Notes: generated from the sequence alone by a model not told the origin. Shown: positions 54,211-63,790, counted from the stretch's first letter. The stretch is DNA of 64,000 nucleotides from Porticoccus hydrocarbonoclasticus MCTG13d (GCF_000744735.1 NZ_JQMM01000001.1:186001-250000); one strand, 5' to 3'. Numbers and translations are program-made.

Positions 54211-54453
54211 ATGCGGAGATCCGGTTTGTCCGTTGCGAAACTGGCAACGGCACTGGGCGTTTCCCGACAGCCTCTCAATGAGCTGTTGCTGGAACGCCGT
54301 GCTGCCAGCCCGGAAATGGCAATGCGCCTCGCACGACTCTTTAACAACCCGGCAAATTTCTGGTTGAATATACAACAATCCCTGGACCTGTGGGAGATAA
54401 GTCAGTCAGTTAAGAATGACATCACTCGAATAATACCCAGAGACAGGGGCTAA
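54211..54453 (+). CDS. orphan HigA-like antitoxin, N-terminus doubtful
   Basis: An 80-residue XRE-type protein from ATG 54211. The helix-turn-helix SVAKLATALGVSRQPLNELLLERRAASPEMAMRLARLF and the NNPANFWLNIQQSLDLWE end are characteristic of HigA. The family begins with HPGEILREEF; here YPGAILRERF is encoded in the same frame just upstream (54181-54210), with no ATG/GTG/TTG before it until a stop. Either a non-standard start is used or the protein is truncated. No HigB toxin gene is adjacent. It may be a decaying or domesticated antitoxin. Confidence 0.7.
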   Translation: MRRSGLSVAKLATALGVSRQPLNELLLERRAASPEMAMRLARLFNNPANFWLNIQQSLDLWEISQSVKNDITRIIPRDRG

Positions 54454-54524
54454 TGCGTTAAGGGAGGTGCAGTGTATTTCCCAAGACAACAATAAAAATC
54501 CATTTTAACAATAGAGAGCTAACG

Positions 54525-55271
54525 ATGAAAAAATGTTCAATGAAACTGTCACTACTAACCGCCGGGATGCTGGCATTCGGGACTTGTCATGCTGCTGACA
54601 GTGTCGCCTGGAGTTACCTGGGTGACGAGGGGCCGGAAAACTGGGGCAGTCTCGCCTCAGAATATGCCACCTGCAAGACGGGTAAAAACCAGTCGCCGGT
54701 GAATATCAGCAACACGATAGAGGGTGACCTTCCATCACTGGAACTGGATTACAAAACCGGCGGCAAAAATGTCATCAACAATGGTCATACCGTCCAGGTC
54801 AATTATGTACAGGGCAGCACCATGCAAGTGGGCGATAAAGCCTTTGAACTGAAACAGTTCCATGTCCACGCTCCCAGTGAAAACGCTATTAACGGCAAGC
54901 TCTACCCCATGGATGCCCACTTTGTGCATGCCGACAAGGATGGCAACCTGGCTGTCATCGGGGTGATGTTTGAAATAGGCGAAACCAATACCGAGCTTGA
55001 AAAAGCCTGGACACAAATGCCTTCCGATCCCAGTGGTCTGGTAGAACTGACCACCGCAGTCAACGCATTGTCCTTGATGCCGGAAGGTCATGATTACTAT
55101 CGTTTCAATGGCTCCCTGACCACGCCGCCATGCAGCGAGGGGGTTTCCTGATTTGTTATGAAGGAGCCCGTTACAGCCTCCAGGGAACAGATTGAGAAAT
55201 TCAGCAATGCCATGGAGCATCCAACCAACCGGCCAGTTCAACCCATCAATGCACGAGTGATTGTGGAGTAA
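54525..55271 (+). pseudogene. alpha-carbonic anhydrase interrupted by in-frame TGA
   Basis: A periplasmic alpha-carbonic anhydrase (248 codons) that hydrates CO2. It has a signal peptide (LLTAGMLAFGTCHA), zinc ligands His113, His115 (QFHVH) and His132 (DAHFVH), and the active-site Glu119 and Thr199. Cys50 and Cys203 are placed for the usual disulfide. At codon 209 the frame reads EGVS-TGA-FVMKEPV where the family has a Trp (SEGVxWxV). After it the frame continues intact for 39 codons, with good homology (SREQIEKFSNAMEHPTNRP), to TAA 55271. One TGG-to-TGA change would explain it. The product to the TGA is 208 residues. Confidence 0.85.
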
Positions 55272-55607
55272 GTTGAGTACGGGCCCCGTCAGCCAGAGCG
55301 TTCCGGCCGACGGGGCTGCGGCTACTAATAGTTAATATTGGTACTGTTTATCGTCACCAGTACAGAGAGACTACTGAAAAGAACTCCAGTGATGCGGTTG
55401 GATACCATTCAAAAAGGTACTTTGTATTTTCCTATGGTCTGTGATATCTAGTATGGGCTTTTCAACGGATGTCCCCGTTGGACAGATCGCAATCGATGCG
55501 ACCCTGTTCACAGGTAACAGCTAACCGGATACGGGATAAACGTCCAATGTTTAGGCTATCTATATAGTGCCATGTGCACCGATTACTAAAATAAAAAGGA
55601 GATAAAT
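55272..55607. other. intergenic region and yegP2 leader, 336 bases
   Basis: No gene is seen. After the GC hairpin at 55283-55316, the leader of yegP2 holds two mutually exclusive stems: CAACGG (55463-55468) with CCGTTG (55475-55480), or TGTCC (55470-55474) with GGACA (55480-55484). Closer to the start is CTGTT/AACAG (about 55503-55520). The ribosome site AAGGAG precedes ATG 55608. Confidence 0.5.
55283..55316. terminator. hairpin after the carbonic anhydrase gene
   Basis: GCCCCGTC (55283-55290) and GACGGGGC (55309-55316) form a perfect eight-pair GC stem with an 18-base loop, 12 bases after the full-length stop. There is no T-run. It would end the transcript of the complete gene, so it fits the original reading frame. 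Confidence 0.6.
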
Positions 55608-55937
55608 ATGTCAAGTTGGTTCGAGCTCAATAAAACGCCAGATGGCGAGTACAACTTCAACCTCAAGAGCGAAAGCGGCGAAACTCTGCTTTCAAGCCCG
55701 AATTATTATTCCAAGGGCAATGCAAAGATGGACATCTCGGATGTTCAGCACAGCTGCGGATACGATGCCCTGTATGAGAAAAAATCTGAGGGTAATCAGC
55801 ATTATTTTGAACTGAAAACCCCGAAACGTCGGGTACTGGGAACCAGCCAGATGTTCAAAAGCGCTGAAGATCGCGACACGGCACTGGCAGTTGTCAAAGC
55901 CAGTGGCGGGACTAAAACAACAAAAGAAACCTTCTAG
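55608..55937 (+). CDS. YegP-family (DUF1508) protein, copy 2
   Basis: A 109-residue paralogue of the protein at 49478, equal in length and built of the same two repeats: YNFNLKSESGETLLSSPNYYSKGNA and HYFELKTPKRRVLGTSQMFKSAEDRDTAL. AAGGAG lies eight bases before the ATG. The two copies bracket the sulfur module and the decaying patch. A hairpin follows at 55950-55986. Confidence 0.93.
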   Translation: MSSWFELNKTPDGEYNFNLKSESGETLLSSPNYYSKGNAKMDISDVQHSCGYDALYEKKSEGNQHYFELKTPKRRVLGTSQMFKSAEDRDTALAVVKASGGTKTTKETF

Positions 55938-55949
55938 TTCTTTGCTACG

Positions 55950-55986
55950 GAGAATTTGGCCCGGCCCCTGCCGGGTCAAGGTTCTC
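55950..55986. terminator. hairpin after yegP2
   Basis: TTGGCCCGGC (55956-55965) and GCCGGGTCAA (55970-55979) pair over ten positions with one G-T, extended by GAGAA (55950-55954) with TTCTC (55982-55986). It lies 13 bases after the stop and has no long T-run. Confidence 0.7.
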
Positions 55987-56287
55987 TCCAACCCTTCGGC
56001 AGCCCCCTTGCAACGCTACACACCTTCAGCTCAGTCTTAACTGAATCATTTACCACACGACTCCAGGTACCCACATATTTATTCATACTCCGAACCGTTG
56101 CACTTCAGCCGTCTCATCAGGCCAATTTAAGTTATCATCTGTGGCAGAGCACATAGTCCCCTTTCAACGAACAATTCATGTTGTGCCCAAACAAGGTGTC
56201 TTTTACTCGGTAACCTTGAACAATAGCAGAGCTGGGCGCCGACTATTTGCTGCGACATCCATTTTTTAATTCAGGAATAAAAATCTC
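55987..56287. other. intergenic region, about 300 bases
   Basis: No gene, repeat or clear regulatory motif is recognised between the yegP2 hairpin and the GNAT-nitrilase gene. The stretch should hold the promoter of the latter. Confidence 0.5.
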
Positions 56288-57835
56288 GTGAACGCGACGC
56301 CTCATCCCGAAGAACCGGAACACAAACTGACCCTACGACACCTGAAAAAAGAGGACTATCCCAACTTAAAGGCATTAATGGATTATGTTTATCCGGGTCT
56401 CGGTGGTGCATGGCCGCTGAAGAAATTCCGTGCCCAGTTGGCTGTGTTTCCTGAAGGCCAAATCTGTATTGAGGATCACGGCATTATTGTGGCCGCAGCG
56501 TTTTCGGTCATTGTCGATTATGATAAATTTGGTGACCAGCACACCTATGAGGAAATCACCGGTGACGCGTATCTGACCACACACGACCCGAGTGGCGACG
56601 TATTGTACGGTGTGGATGTGTTCGTCTCGCCCGACTACCACGGCATGCGGCTGGGTCGACGACTCTACGAAGCCCGCAAGGAACTTTGCCAAAACCTCAA
56701 CCTGAAATCCATCGTCGCCGGGGGGCGGATACCCAACTACAAAAATTTTGCAGACAAGCTGACCCCACAGGCCTACATCGAGCAAGTCAAAAAGAAAGAA
56801 ATTTACGACCCTATCCTGACCTTCCAGTTATCCAATGACTTCGAAGTGAAGCGGGTGCTGGACGATTACCTGCCGGAAGACAAAGAATCCCGTGGCTATG
56901 CCACCCTGCTGGAGTGGCATAACCTTTACTATGACCCGCGCAAAGCCCCTTTGATTGGCGCACCGCGCACCACTGCCCGGATCGGTTGTGTTCAGTGGCA
57001 AATGCGCTCCCTCGGATCCGTCGAGGAGTTGATGCAGCAGGTTGAGTACTTTGTAGACGCGCTCTCCGATTACCAGTGCGACCTAGCCCTGTTCCCGGAG
57101 TTTTTCAATGCTCCGCTGATGGGGATAGAAAATCACACGAACTCCATTGACTCCATCAAGGCCCTAGCGGAATTTACCGATGAGATTGTCGAGGCCGTCT
57201 CCCGGCTCGCGGTTTCCTACAACATCAATATCATTGCCGGCTCCATGCCGTTGATTGAAAACGATGAGCTGTTCAATGTGGCCTACTTTTGTCGTCGCGA
57301 CGGCACCCTTGAAACCCAGTACAAGCTTCACCCCACACCCGGTGAAAAGCGCTCCTGGGTCATGCAGGGCGGCAATGGCCTGCGTGTGTTTGATACCGAT
57401 TTTGGTAAGATCGGGGTACTGATCTGTTATGACGTGGAGTTTCCGGAGCTGGCTCGCCTGCTCTCGGAACAGGGCATGCAAATGCTGTTCGTACCGTTCT
57501 GGACCGACACCAAGAATGGCTACCTGAGGGTGCGTTGCTGCGCCCATGCCAGAGCCATTGAAAACGAGTGTTATGTTGCAATCGCCGGTAGTGTCGGCAA
57601 CCTGCCGAAGGTGGATGGCGCCGATATCCAGTATGCCCAGTCAGCGGTATTCTCGCCGTCAGACTTTGCTTTCCCCCACGATGCCATCATGGCCGAAACC
57701 ACACCAAATACCGAGATGACATTGATCGTCGATCTCGATCTGGAGAAGCTCAACAAGCTGCAGAATGAAGGGTCGGTGAGAAACTTCCTGGATCGGCGGC
57801 GTGATCTCTATAAGGTCGAGTGGATAGGTGAATAA
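56288..57835 (+). CDS. bifunctional GNAT acetyltransferase / nitrilase-family hydrolase
   Basis: A 515-residue fusion. Residues ~12-200 form a GNAT domain (LTLRHLKKEDYPNLKALMD start, VFVSPDYHGMRLGRRLYEARKELC as the acetyl-CoA loop). Residues ~230-515 form a carbon-nitrogen hydrolase with Glu in LFPEFFNAP, Lys in YKLHPTPGEK and Cys in LICYDVEFPEL. Such fusions occur widely in bacteria; substrates are unknown. The start is GTG 56288, with AGGA upstream. It stands alone before the PAS-GAF-GGDEF gene. Confidence 0.93.
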   Translation: MNATPHPEEPEHKLTLRHLKKEDYPNLKALMDYVYPGLGGAWPLKKFRAQLAVFPEGQICIEDHGIIVAAAFSVIVDYDKFGDQHTYEEITGDAYLTTHDPSGDVLYGVDVFVSPDYHGMRLGRRLYEARKELCQNLNLKSIVAGGRIPNYKNFADKLTPQAYIEQVKKKEIYDPILTFQLSNDFEVKRVLDDYLPEDKESRGYATLLEWHNLYYDPRKAPLIGAPRTTARIGCVQWQMRSLGSVEELMQQVEYFVDALSDYQCDLALFPEFFNAPLMGIENHTNSIDSIKALAEFTDEIVEAVSRLAVSYNINIIAGSMPLIENDELFNVAYFCRRDGTLETQYKLHPTPGEKRSWVMQGGNGLRVFDTDFGKIGVLICYDVEFPELARLLSEQGMQMLFVPFWTDTKNGYLRVRCCAHARAIENECYVAIAGSVGNLPKVDGADIQYAQSAVFSPSDFAFPHDAIMAETTPNTEMTLIVDLDLEKLNKLQNEGSVRNFLDRRRDLYKVEWIGE

Positions 57836-57967
57836 ACTCCACAGATTCAGAATCTTGACTCAATGACAGAATATCTGTACTCCGTCTATACGCGCGACAA
57901 GACAGGATGATACCTATTGGCATCTCTTCAGGCATAGAATAGTGAATGGATCTCTCGGGCAAGCATT

Positions 57968-59341
57968 ATGACCATCGACCGCAAGACCCGCTTCTTTGAT
58001 CAACCTCAGAGTCCACTTTTTTTCAAAGAGCTCACTCTGGAAGCAGACACACATCTGAGCAGCTATATAGACCTGCTGCTGGACGCCATTTGTGTGGTGG
58101 ATAAAGCGGGTAAGTTTGTCTACGTCAGTGGGGGAGGCGAACGGATCTTTGGCTACGCCAGTGAAGAGATGATTGGCAAGTACATGATTGACCTGGTATT
58201 ACCTGAAGATCGAGACATAACCCTGCAAACGGCCCGGGACATCATGTCCGGGAAGCATGAACCCCATTTTGAAAACCGCTATGTACGAAAGGATGGCCAG
58301 ATCGTTCATATCATGTGGTCGGCGCGCTGGTCCGATTCTGATCAGCTGCGTATTGCCGTGGCCAGGGATATCACCAAGCGCAAACGCATTGAGGCCAGAC
58401 AGGCCGCTCTGTTTGCCATTTCAGAAGCAGCACACGCAGCGGAGGACCTGCCAACCCTGTTTGAACGGCTTCATCAAATTATTGAAAACCTGCTACCGGC
58501 TGCCAGCTTTTCGATCGCGCTCTACGATGATATTAAAAAAGACGTGTGTTTCCCCTACCACGCAGACAATCAGGTATCACCTTCGATAATCGATTCAACG
58601 GCCCACTGCGTAGAGGTCATCCGCACCGGCAAAACACTGCTGCTCTTGCCGAAGGATATCAATGAGCTGCGGGGGCTGGCAGACACCTCATCCAGCTGGC
58701 TGGGAGTCCCTCTGAAGTCACAGCGGGGAACCATTGGTGCGATGGCCGTTTTGAGCCACCCGGATAACCCGCACTACTCAGATGAAGACCGGGAACTACT
58801 GCAATTTGTCTCCACGCAAGCCGCTGCCGCCATTGAGCGGAAACAGTTGCTGGATCACCTGCAGCATATGGCGCTCTTCGATCAGCTTACCGATCTGCCC
58901 AATCGGGCTCTGTTCGGGGATCGCATCCAGTCCGCCCTCAGCAGAGCCCGTCGCGATGGGCTTCGGCTCTCCGTGCTCTACCTTGATCTGAATAAATTCA
59001 AGTTCATCAATGACAACTATGGCCATCCGGTGGGCGACCTTTTGTTAAAAGAGGTCGCACAGCGTCTTGAGGACTGTGTCAGGGCATCCGATACGGTATC
59101 GCGCTTTGGCGGCGATGAATTTGTGATTTTGCTCGAAAACATCGACTCCCCGGCAAACACTGCCGCCGTCGTGAATAAAATTCACCAGGCATTAAACCAG
59201 CCGTTTGTGCTGGGAAATCATAACATCGGCATACTCCCGAGCATTGGCGTGGCTCAGTTCCCGGACGATGGCGACGATGAGACTCAACTGCTACGCCACG
59301 CCGACCATGCCATGTACCGGACCAAGAAAAGTATCCCCTGA
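57968..59341 (+). CDS. PAS-GAF-GGDEF diguanylate cyclase
   Basis: A 457-residue soluble signalling protein. A PAS domain (about 30-145; LLDAICVVDKAGKFVYVSGGGERIFGYASEEMIG), a GAF domain (about 150-295; LFERLHQIIENLLPAASFSIALYDD) and a GGDEF domain (about 300-457) follow in order. The active motif is the full RFGGDEFVILL. An RxxD inhibitory site (RASD) lies just before it, so product feedback is expected. It makes cyclic-di-GMP in response to unknown ligands. The HD-GYP gene at 38259 would degrade the same messenger. Confidence 0.95.
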   Translation: MTIDRKTRFFDQPQSPLFFKELTLEADTHLSSYIDLLLDAICVVDKAGKFVYVSGGGERIFGYASEEMIGKYMIDLVLPEDRDITLQTARDIMSGKHEPHFENRYVRKDGQIVHIMWSARWSDSDQLRIAVARDITKRKRIEARQAALFAISEAAHAAEDLPTLFERLHQIIENLLPAASFSIALYDDIKKDVCFPYHADNQVSPSIIDSTAHCVEVIRTGKTLLLLPKDINELRGLADTSSSWLGVPLKSQRGTIGAMAVLSHPDNPHYSDEDRELLQFVSTQAAAAIERKQLLDHLQHMALFDQLTDLPNRALFGDRIQSALSRARRDGLRLSVLYLDLNKFKFINDNYGHPVGDLLLKEVAQRLEDCVRASDTVSRFGGDEFVILLENIDSPANTAAVVNKIHQALNQPFVLGNHNIGILPSIGVAQFPDDGDDETQLLRHADHAMYRTKKSIP

Positions 59342-59570
59342 GCTGCCCATCAAGCAATAACGGGATAATCGTCACCGCAGGCATTTTTGTCTACTTGCCA
59401 CAACGCGGAAAATATCCAGAATGTCGGGCTGTACCATTTGCGGCTATTATCACTTAACCTAACCATTGCCTTGACTAAATAGGTAAAACGCTCGATCGGA
59501 AAAGTCTGGCACCGAAGAACAGCGCATCGCACTCTCGCCTAAAAGACCTGTCGGAAAAGGGATCCCAAAA

Positions 59571-61223
59571 ATGCTGGGAAGTGTTTTTCTGGAAATTGGA
59601 GTCATATTGGGCCTGGCGGCAATTGGGGGCTTTATTGCCCAGTTTTTGCGCCAACCTCTGATTGTCGCTTTTATTGCAATCGGCATTCTGGTGGGGCCCT
59701 CCGGGTTCGGCATGGTTTCCCACAGCAGCGAGATCGAACTATTTGCCCGGCTGGGTATCGCGCTGTTGCTGTTCGTTGTCGGGCTGAAGCTGGATCTGCA
59801 CATTATCCGAACGGTGGGCCCGGTCGCCCTGGCATCCGGGCTCGGACAGGTGCTCTTTACCTCGGTCGTGGGCTACCTGATCGCTCTGCTCATGGGTATG
59901 TCGCCAGTCATCGCGCTTTACGTCGCTGTAGCACTGACTTTCTCCAGCACGATTATTATTGTCAAGCTACTGTCCGACAAACGGGAAGTCGACTCCCTGC
60001 ATGGCCGAATCGCCGTGGGCTTTCTGATTGTTCAGGACATTGTGGTGGTACTGGTGATGATCGGTCTGACCGCGTTTGGCCAAGCTGAAGAAGGCATCAA
60101 TATCGGCCGAGAAGCACTGGTGATTCTGCTCAAGGGCGCCCTGATGTTGATCGGGGTGGCACTGTTAATGCGTTATGTGTTGCCCCGGTTACTGCAGCGT
60201 ATGGCGCATTCATCTGAATTGTTGATGTTATTTGCCATTGCCTGGGCCGTTCTCGGCGCATCGATTGGTGACCTGCTGGGTTTCAGCAAGGAGGTGGGGG
60301 CCTTTTTGGCAGGTATTTCCATCGCTTCGACAGCCTATCGTGAACAGGTCGCCGCCAGACTGGTGAGTTTGCGCGATTTCCTGTTGTTATTCTTTTTTAT
60401 CGAACTGGGCGCGTCACTGGATATCCTTAATCTGGGCGGCCAGCTGGGGACAGCAATGATCTTCTCGTTGTTTGTACTGGTCGGCAATCCGCTGATCGTC
60501 ATGGCGATCATGGGGTATATGGGCTACCGTAAACGCACCGGTTTTCTGGCAGGACTGACAGTGGCACAGATCAGTGAATTCTCCCTGATCCTGGCCGCCC
60601 TCGGCCTCAGCCTCGGTCACTTGGGACAGGATACCGTAGGACTTATCACCCTGGTGGGCCTGATTACCATCAGCGTTTCCACCTACATGATTCTTTATTC
60701 CCACCCGCTTTATGCCCTGCTCGCTCCCTGGCTGAGCATTTTTGAGCGCAAAGTGGCCTACCGGGAACAGAGCACCACTGCTGGCGACGAAGAAAAGGTC
60801 GATATTCTGCTGATTGGTCTGGGTCGTTTCGGTGCCTCCGTCGCCACCAACCTGCGCCAGCGGGGTTGTCGTCTGCTGGCAGTGGATTTCGACCCACAAG
60901 CCGTCCAGTACCACACCCGCGACGGCTACGCAGTACGCTATGGTGATGCCGAAGACCCCGAATTCATCGCCTCACTCCCCCTGTCCCGGGCAACTTGGGT
61001 AGTCAGTACCGTCCGCGACCGAGCCATCAACCGGATGATATTGCATGGACTCAAGGAACAGGGCTATAAAGGGAAGGTGGCTATTTCAGCCGCTGGCAGC
61101 TACGACGCCAGGTTTTTTGAGCAAGTGGGTGTGGACATGGTACTGGTCCCCTATACCGATGCCGCCAGGGAAGCAGCAGCGCAATTGTTCCCACAAAAAA
61201 AGGCCGACAACCCGCAGGCCTGA
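59571..61223 (+). CDS. cation:proton antiporter with TrkA-N domain (KefB/YbaL-like)
   Basis: A 550-residue protein. Residues 1-390 hold about 12-13 helices of the CPA2 family, beginning VILGLAAIGGFIAQFLRQPLIVAFIAIGILVGP. Residues ~400-540 form a TrkA-N/RCK nucleotide-binding domain with ILLIGLGRFGASVA. It probably exports K or Na for protons under redox or nucleotide control. The tandem Usp gene follows by 12 bases, so they are co-transcribed. Confidence 0.93.
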   Translation: MLGSVFLEIGVILGLAAIGGFIAQFLRQPLIVAFIAIGILVGPSGFGMVSHSSEIELFARLGIALLLFVVGLKLDLHIIRTVGPVALASGLGQVLFTSVVGYLIALLMGMSPVIALYVAVALTFSSTIIIVKLLSDKREVDSLHGRIAVGFLIVQDIVVVLVMIGLTAFGQAEEGINIGREALVILLKGALMLIGVALLMRYVLPRLLQRMAHSSELLMLFAIAWAVLGASIGDLLGFSKEVGAFLAGISIASTAYREQVAARLVSLRDFLLLFFFIELGASLDILNLGGQLGTAMIFSLFVLVGNPLIVMAIMGYMGYRKRTGFLAGLTVAQISEFSLILAALGLSLGHLGQDTVGLITLVGLITISVSTYMILYSHPLYALLAPWLSIFERKVAYREQSTTAGDEEKVDILLIGLGRFGASVATNLRQRGCRLLAVDFDPQAVQYHTRDGYAVRYGDAEDPEFIASLPLSRATWVVSTVRDRAINRMILHGLKEQGYKGKVAISAAGSYDARFFEQVGVDMVLVPYTDAAREAAAQLFPQKKADNPQA

Positions 61224-61235
61224 CAGGAGATTGAG

Positions 61236-62204
61236 ATGAGCCAGTTCAAGCGTATCCTCTACGTATCGGAGCCCGCTGTTAGCCAGGAACTGGCCTTTGC
61301 TCGTGCAGTATCAATGGCCATCAAAAACCAGGCCAAGTTAACTGTGATTGATGTAATGTCACCGCTACTTATCAGCATGCACCTGCCCCCTGAGGCACCG
61401 AGTTCAGCCGAGCTGAAGGCAAATCTGGTTGCAGAACGCTACAACGTGCTGCAATCACTGACAGAACCCTACTCCAAGGATAACCAGATCACCCTGACCG
61501 TGGTTGAAGGCAAGTGCTTCCTGGAGGTCATCCGCACCGTTCTGAGAGACGGTCATGATCTGGTCATCAAGCCGGCAGAAAATCCGGATTTCATAGAGCG
61601 GCTATTCGGCAGTGACGATATGCACCTGTTGCGCAAATGTCCTTGCCCGGTATGGCTGATAAAGGCAGATGAGCCACAGGACTATCGCTGCATTATGGCC
61701 GCCCTGGATTTTGATCCGGAGGAACCGGCGTCGGCAGAACAGGGCCCAAACCCACAGATTGTCGAGTTTGCCACCTCACTCGCCATCGCGGATTTTGCCG
61801 ACCTGCATTTTGTGCACGCCTGGGATGCACCCGGAGAAATGTTGTTTCGGGTATGGAGCGACAACCCGGAAAAGAGCAGTCTCAATTACACTGAGGGTGA
61901 AAGGGCGCGACACCAGTCGATTATCGACACACTGGACCGCAAAATACATGCGCGGGTTGGCGATGAAGCCTACAACTACCTCTCACCGCAGTTTCATTTG
62001 CGCCAAGGGCCTGCATCGAGGGTAATACCTGATATGGCAACACAATTGAAAGCAGATCTTGTGGTAATGGGGACATTGGGGCGCACAGGAATATCGGGAT
62101 TGATCATTGGCAATACGGCTGAGGCCATTCTCGACCAGCTGACCTGTTCCGTACTAGCCATTAAGCCGCCGGGGTTTGTTTCACCAGTGACCGTCACAGA
62201 GTAG
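61236..62204 (+). CDS. tandem universal stress protein (UspE-like)
   Basis: A 322-residue protein made of two Usp domains. The second ends with the ATP-binding motif VMGTLGRTGISGLIIGNTAEAIL; the first has the related VIKPAENPDFIERLFGSDDMHLLRKCPCPVWLI, which lacks the Gly pattern. This arrangement is that of UspE. Its closeness to the antiporter suggests a role in ion or pH stress, as with other Usp-antiporter pairs; that is inference. Confidence 0.92.
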   Translation: MSQFKRILYVSEPAVSQELAFARAVSMAIKNQAKLTVIDVMSPLLISMHLPPEAPSSAELKANLVAERYNVLQSLTEPYSKDNQITLTVVEGKCFLEVIRTVLRDGHDLVIKPAENPDFIERLFGSDDMHLLRKCPCPVWLIKADEPQDYRCIMAALDFDPEEPASAEQGPNPQIVEFATSLAIADFADLHFVHAWDAPGEMLFRVWSDNPEKSSLNYTEGERARHQSIIDTLDRKIHARVGDEAYNYLSPQFHLRQGPASRVIPDMATQLKADLVVMGTLGRTGISGLIIGNTAEAILDQLTCSVLAIKPPGFVSPVTVTE

Positions 62205-62292
62205 GCCAAGCGGATTAATCTTGTCAGCTTCAGTCATTTGAGTGAAAAAACAGGGATCTATTACCTGCCTAAAACCGAGAAAATGGAGCATT

Positions 62293-62949
62293 GTGTCATC
62301 ATCTCTGAAATCACCGGAGCGCGAGCAGTCTTCCGAAGAGGAAATTGCCAACAGCCTGAGCCATGGCGCAGGACTCTTGGCGGCTCTTGTTGCCACACCC
62401 CCTCTGTTAATCCGTGCATCCCAACAGGACAACACCGGGTTCATGATCGGCTCGGCGGTCTTTGCCCTGACGATGATACTGCTCTATCTTGCATCCATGC
62501 TCTATCACGGCCTTCCCAAGGGGCACAGAAAGAAACAGTTTCAGGTAATAGAACATTCGGCCATTTTTCTACTGATCGCCGGTACCTACACCCCCTTTAC
62601 CCTAGGAGCGCTGCGAGGTGCATGGGGCTGGTCTCTATTGGCGGCGATCTGGTGTCTGGCAGCCGCAGGCGTCATACTCAAGGCCAGCAACAGGCTTAAT
62701 CATCCGGTCTTTTCCACCGGCCTTTATATTTTAATGGGCTGGCTGATTGTGATTGCAGCCAACCCTTTGTGGCTTCACTTGCCGACACCGGGCTTGGTCT
62801 GGCTCGCTTCCGGCGGCTTGGCCTATACCGTGGGGGTGGCATTTTTCACCACCGACAGCTATTTACGATACGGCCACTTTATCTGGCACTTGTTTGTCAT
62901 GGCGGGGACTACTTGCCACTATATTGCCATTTTCAACTACGCGGCCTGA
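62293..62949 (+). CDS. hemolysin III / PAQR-family membrane protein (YqfA-like)
   Basis: A 218-residue protein with seven hydrophobic helices of the HlyIII family. The metal-site residues are visible: EEEIANSLSHGAG (helix 1 His), SMLYHGLPKG (His), and HFIWHLFVMAGTTCHY near the C-terminus (His cluster). The frame opens at GTG 62242, but GTG 62293 has GGAG four bases upstream and gives the usual length. Despite the name, cytolysis is not the established role; members are related to adiponectin receptors. Confidence 0.9.
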   Translation: MSSSLKSPEREQSSEEEIANSLSHGAGLLAALVATPPLLIRASQQDNTGFMIGSAVFALTMILLYLASMLYHGLPKGHRKKQFQVIEHSAIFLLIAGTYTPFTLGALRGAWGWSLLAAIWCLAAAGVILKASNRLNHPVFSTGLYILMGWLIVIAANPLWLHLPTPGLVWLASGGLAYTVGVAFFTTDSYLRYGHFIWHLFVMAGTTCHYIAIFNYAA

Positions 62950-62992
62950 CAGGTCTCGTTCATAAGACTGTTTTGATACTGGACATTGCCTT

Positions 62993-63790
62993 ATGTGGTT
63001 ACGAACTACTTGCAGCATGAGCTTCGAAATCGACGTTCCGACACCCTTCATTTTCATGCTCAGGCCACGCAGTGGCGGACAACAAAGGGTGGCCCGCGAG
63101 GAATACACGCTCACACCAGATTGCCCAATGGAGGAATTTACTGATAATTTCGGTAACCTCTGCCAGCGACTACTGGGCCAACCCGGCCCCTTTTCCATCA
63201 CCACCTCTGCCGATGTAAAGACTGTGGATACCATTGAACAGGCCCCGGGCGCGCCTTTTATCGAAGTACAGTATCTGCCGGACTCCATGCTCTGCTATCT
63301 GCTTCCCAGCCGCTACTGCGAATCGGATCGCTTTGTCCAGATGGCCAACGAAATTACCGCCGACCAACAACCGGGCTACGATCAGGTCAGCGCCATTCAA
63401 TGCTGGTTGCGTGAGCGCATTCGCTATGAGCCTATGCTCGGCAATGATCAACTCTCTGCGGCAGAAGTGAATATGCGCCAGTGGGGCGTTTGTCGTGATT
63501 TTGCCCATCTGGGAATTGCCCTATGCCGGAGTCTCAGCATTCCCGCCAGAATGGTCGTCGGCTACCTCTACGAGCTTGACCCTATCGATATGCATGCCTG
63601 GTTTGAGGCCTATGTGGGTGGCCAGTGGTACACCTTTGATGCGACACAACCAACACTGCGGGGTGGTTATGTGGCAATCGGCTATGGCCGGGACGCCGCC
63701 GATGTGGCTATTTACAACCAGTTTGGTCCGGCTGTCTCGCCAATCACACAACGGGTAAGTGTGGTGCGGATAGACAGCACCAGCGATTAA
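62993..63790 (+). CDS. transglutaminase-family cysteine protease-like protein
   Basis: A 265-residue cytosolic protein. The transglutaminase core has the triad Cys in [10 protein letters not shown], His in [10 protein letters not shown] and Asp in YTFDATQP. The N-terminal domain ([18 protein letters not shown]) is the beta-rich part typical of the bacterial transglutaminase-like group that may act as a peptidase or amidase. An in-frame ATG at 63017 (MSFEIDVP) is an alternative start; neither has a clear ribosome site. Confidence 0.9.
   Translation: MWLRTTCSMSFEIDVPTPFIFMLRPRSGGQQRVAREEYTLTPDCPMEEFTDNFGNLCQRLLGQPGPFSITTSADVKTVDTIEQAPGAPFIEVQYLPDSMLCYLLPSRYCESDRFVQMANEITADQQPGYDQVSAIQCWLRERIRYEPMLGNDQLSAAEVNMRQWGVCRDFAHLGIALCRSLSIPARMVVGYLYELDPIDMHAWFEAYVGGQWYTFDATQPTLRGGYVAIGYGRDAADVAIYNQFGPAVSPITQRVSVVRIDSTSD

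Noticed and set aside
53932-54378. 148-residue minus-strand ORF over the HigA-like gene
   Set aside because: Overlaps the recognisable HigA helix-turn-helix and shows no family pattern.
55149-55151. TGA in the carbonic anhydrase as selenocysteine
   Set aside because: The family residue here is Trp, not Cys, and no catalytic role exists for this position; nonsense mutation or low-level readthrough is more plausible.
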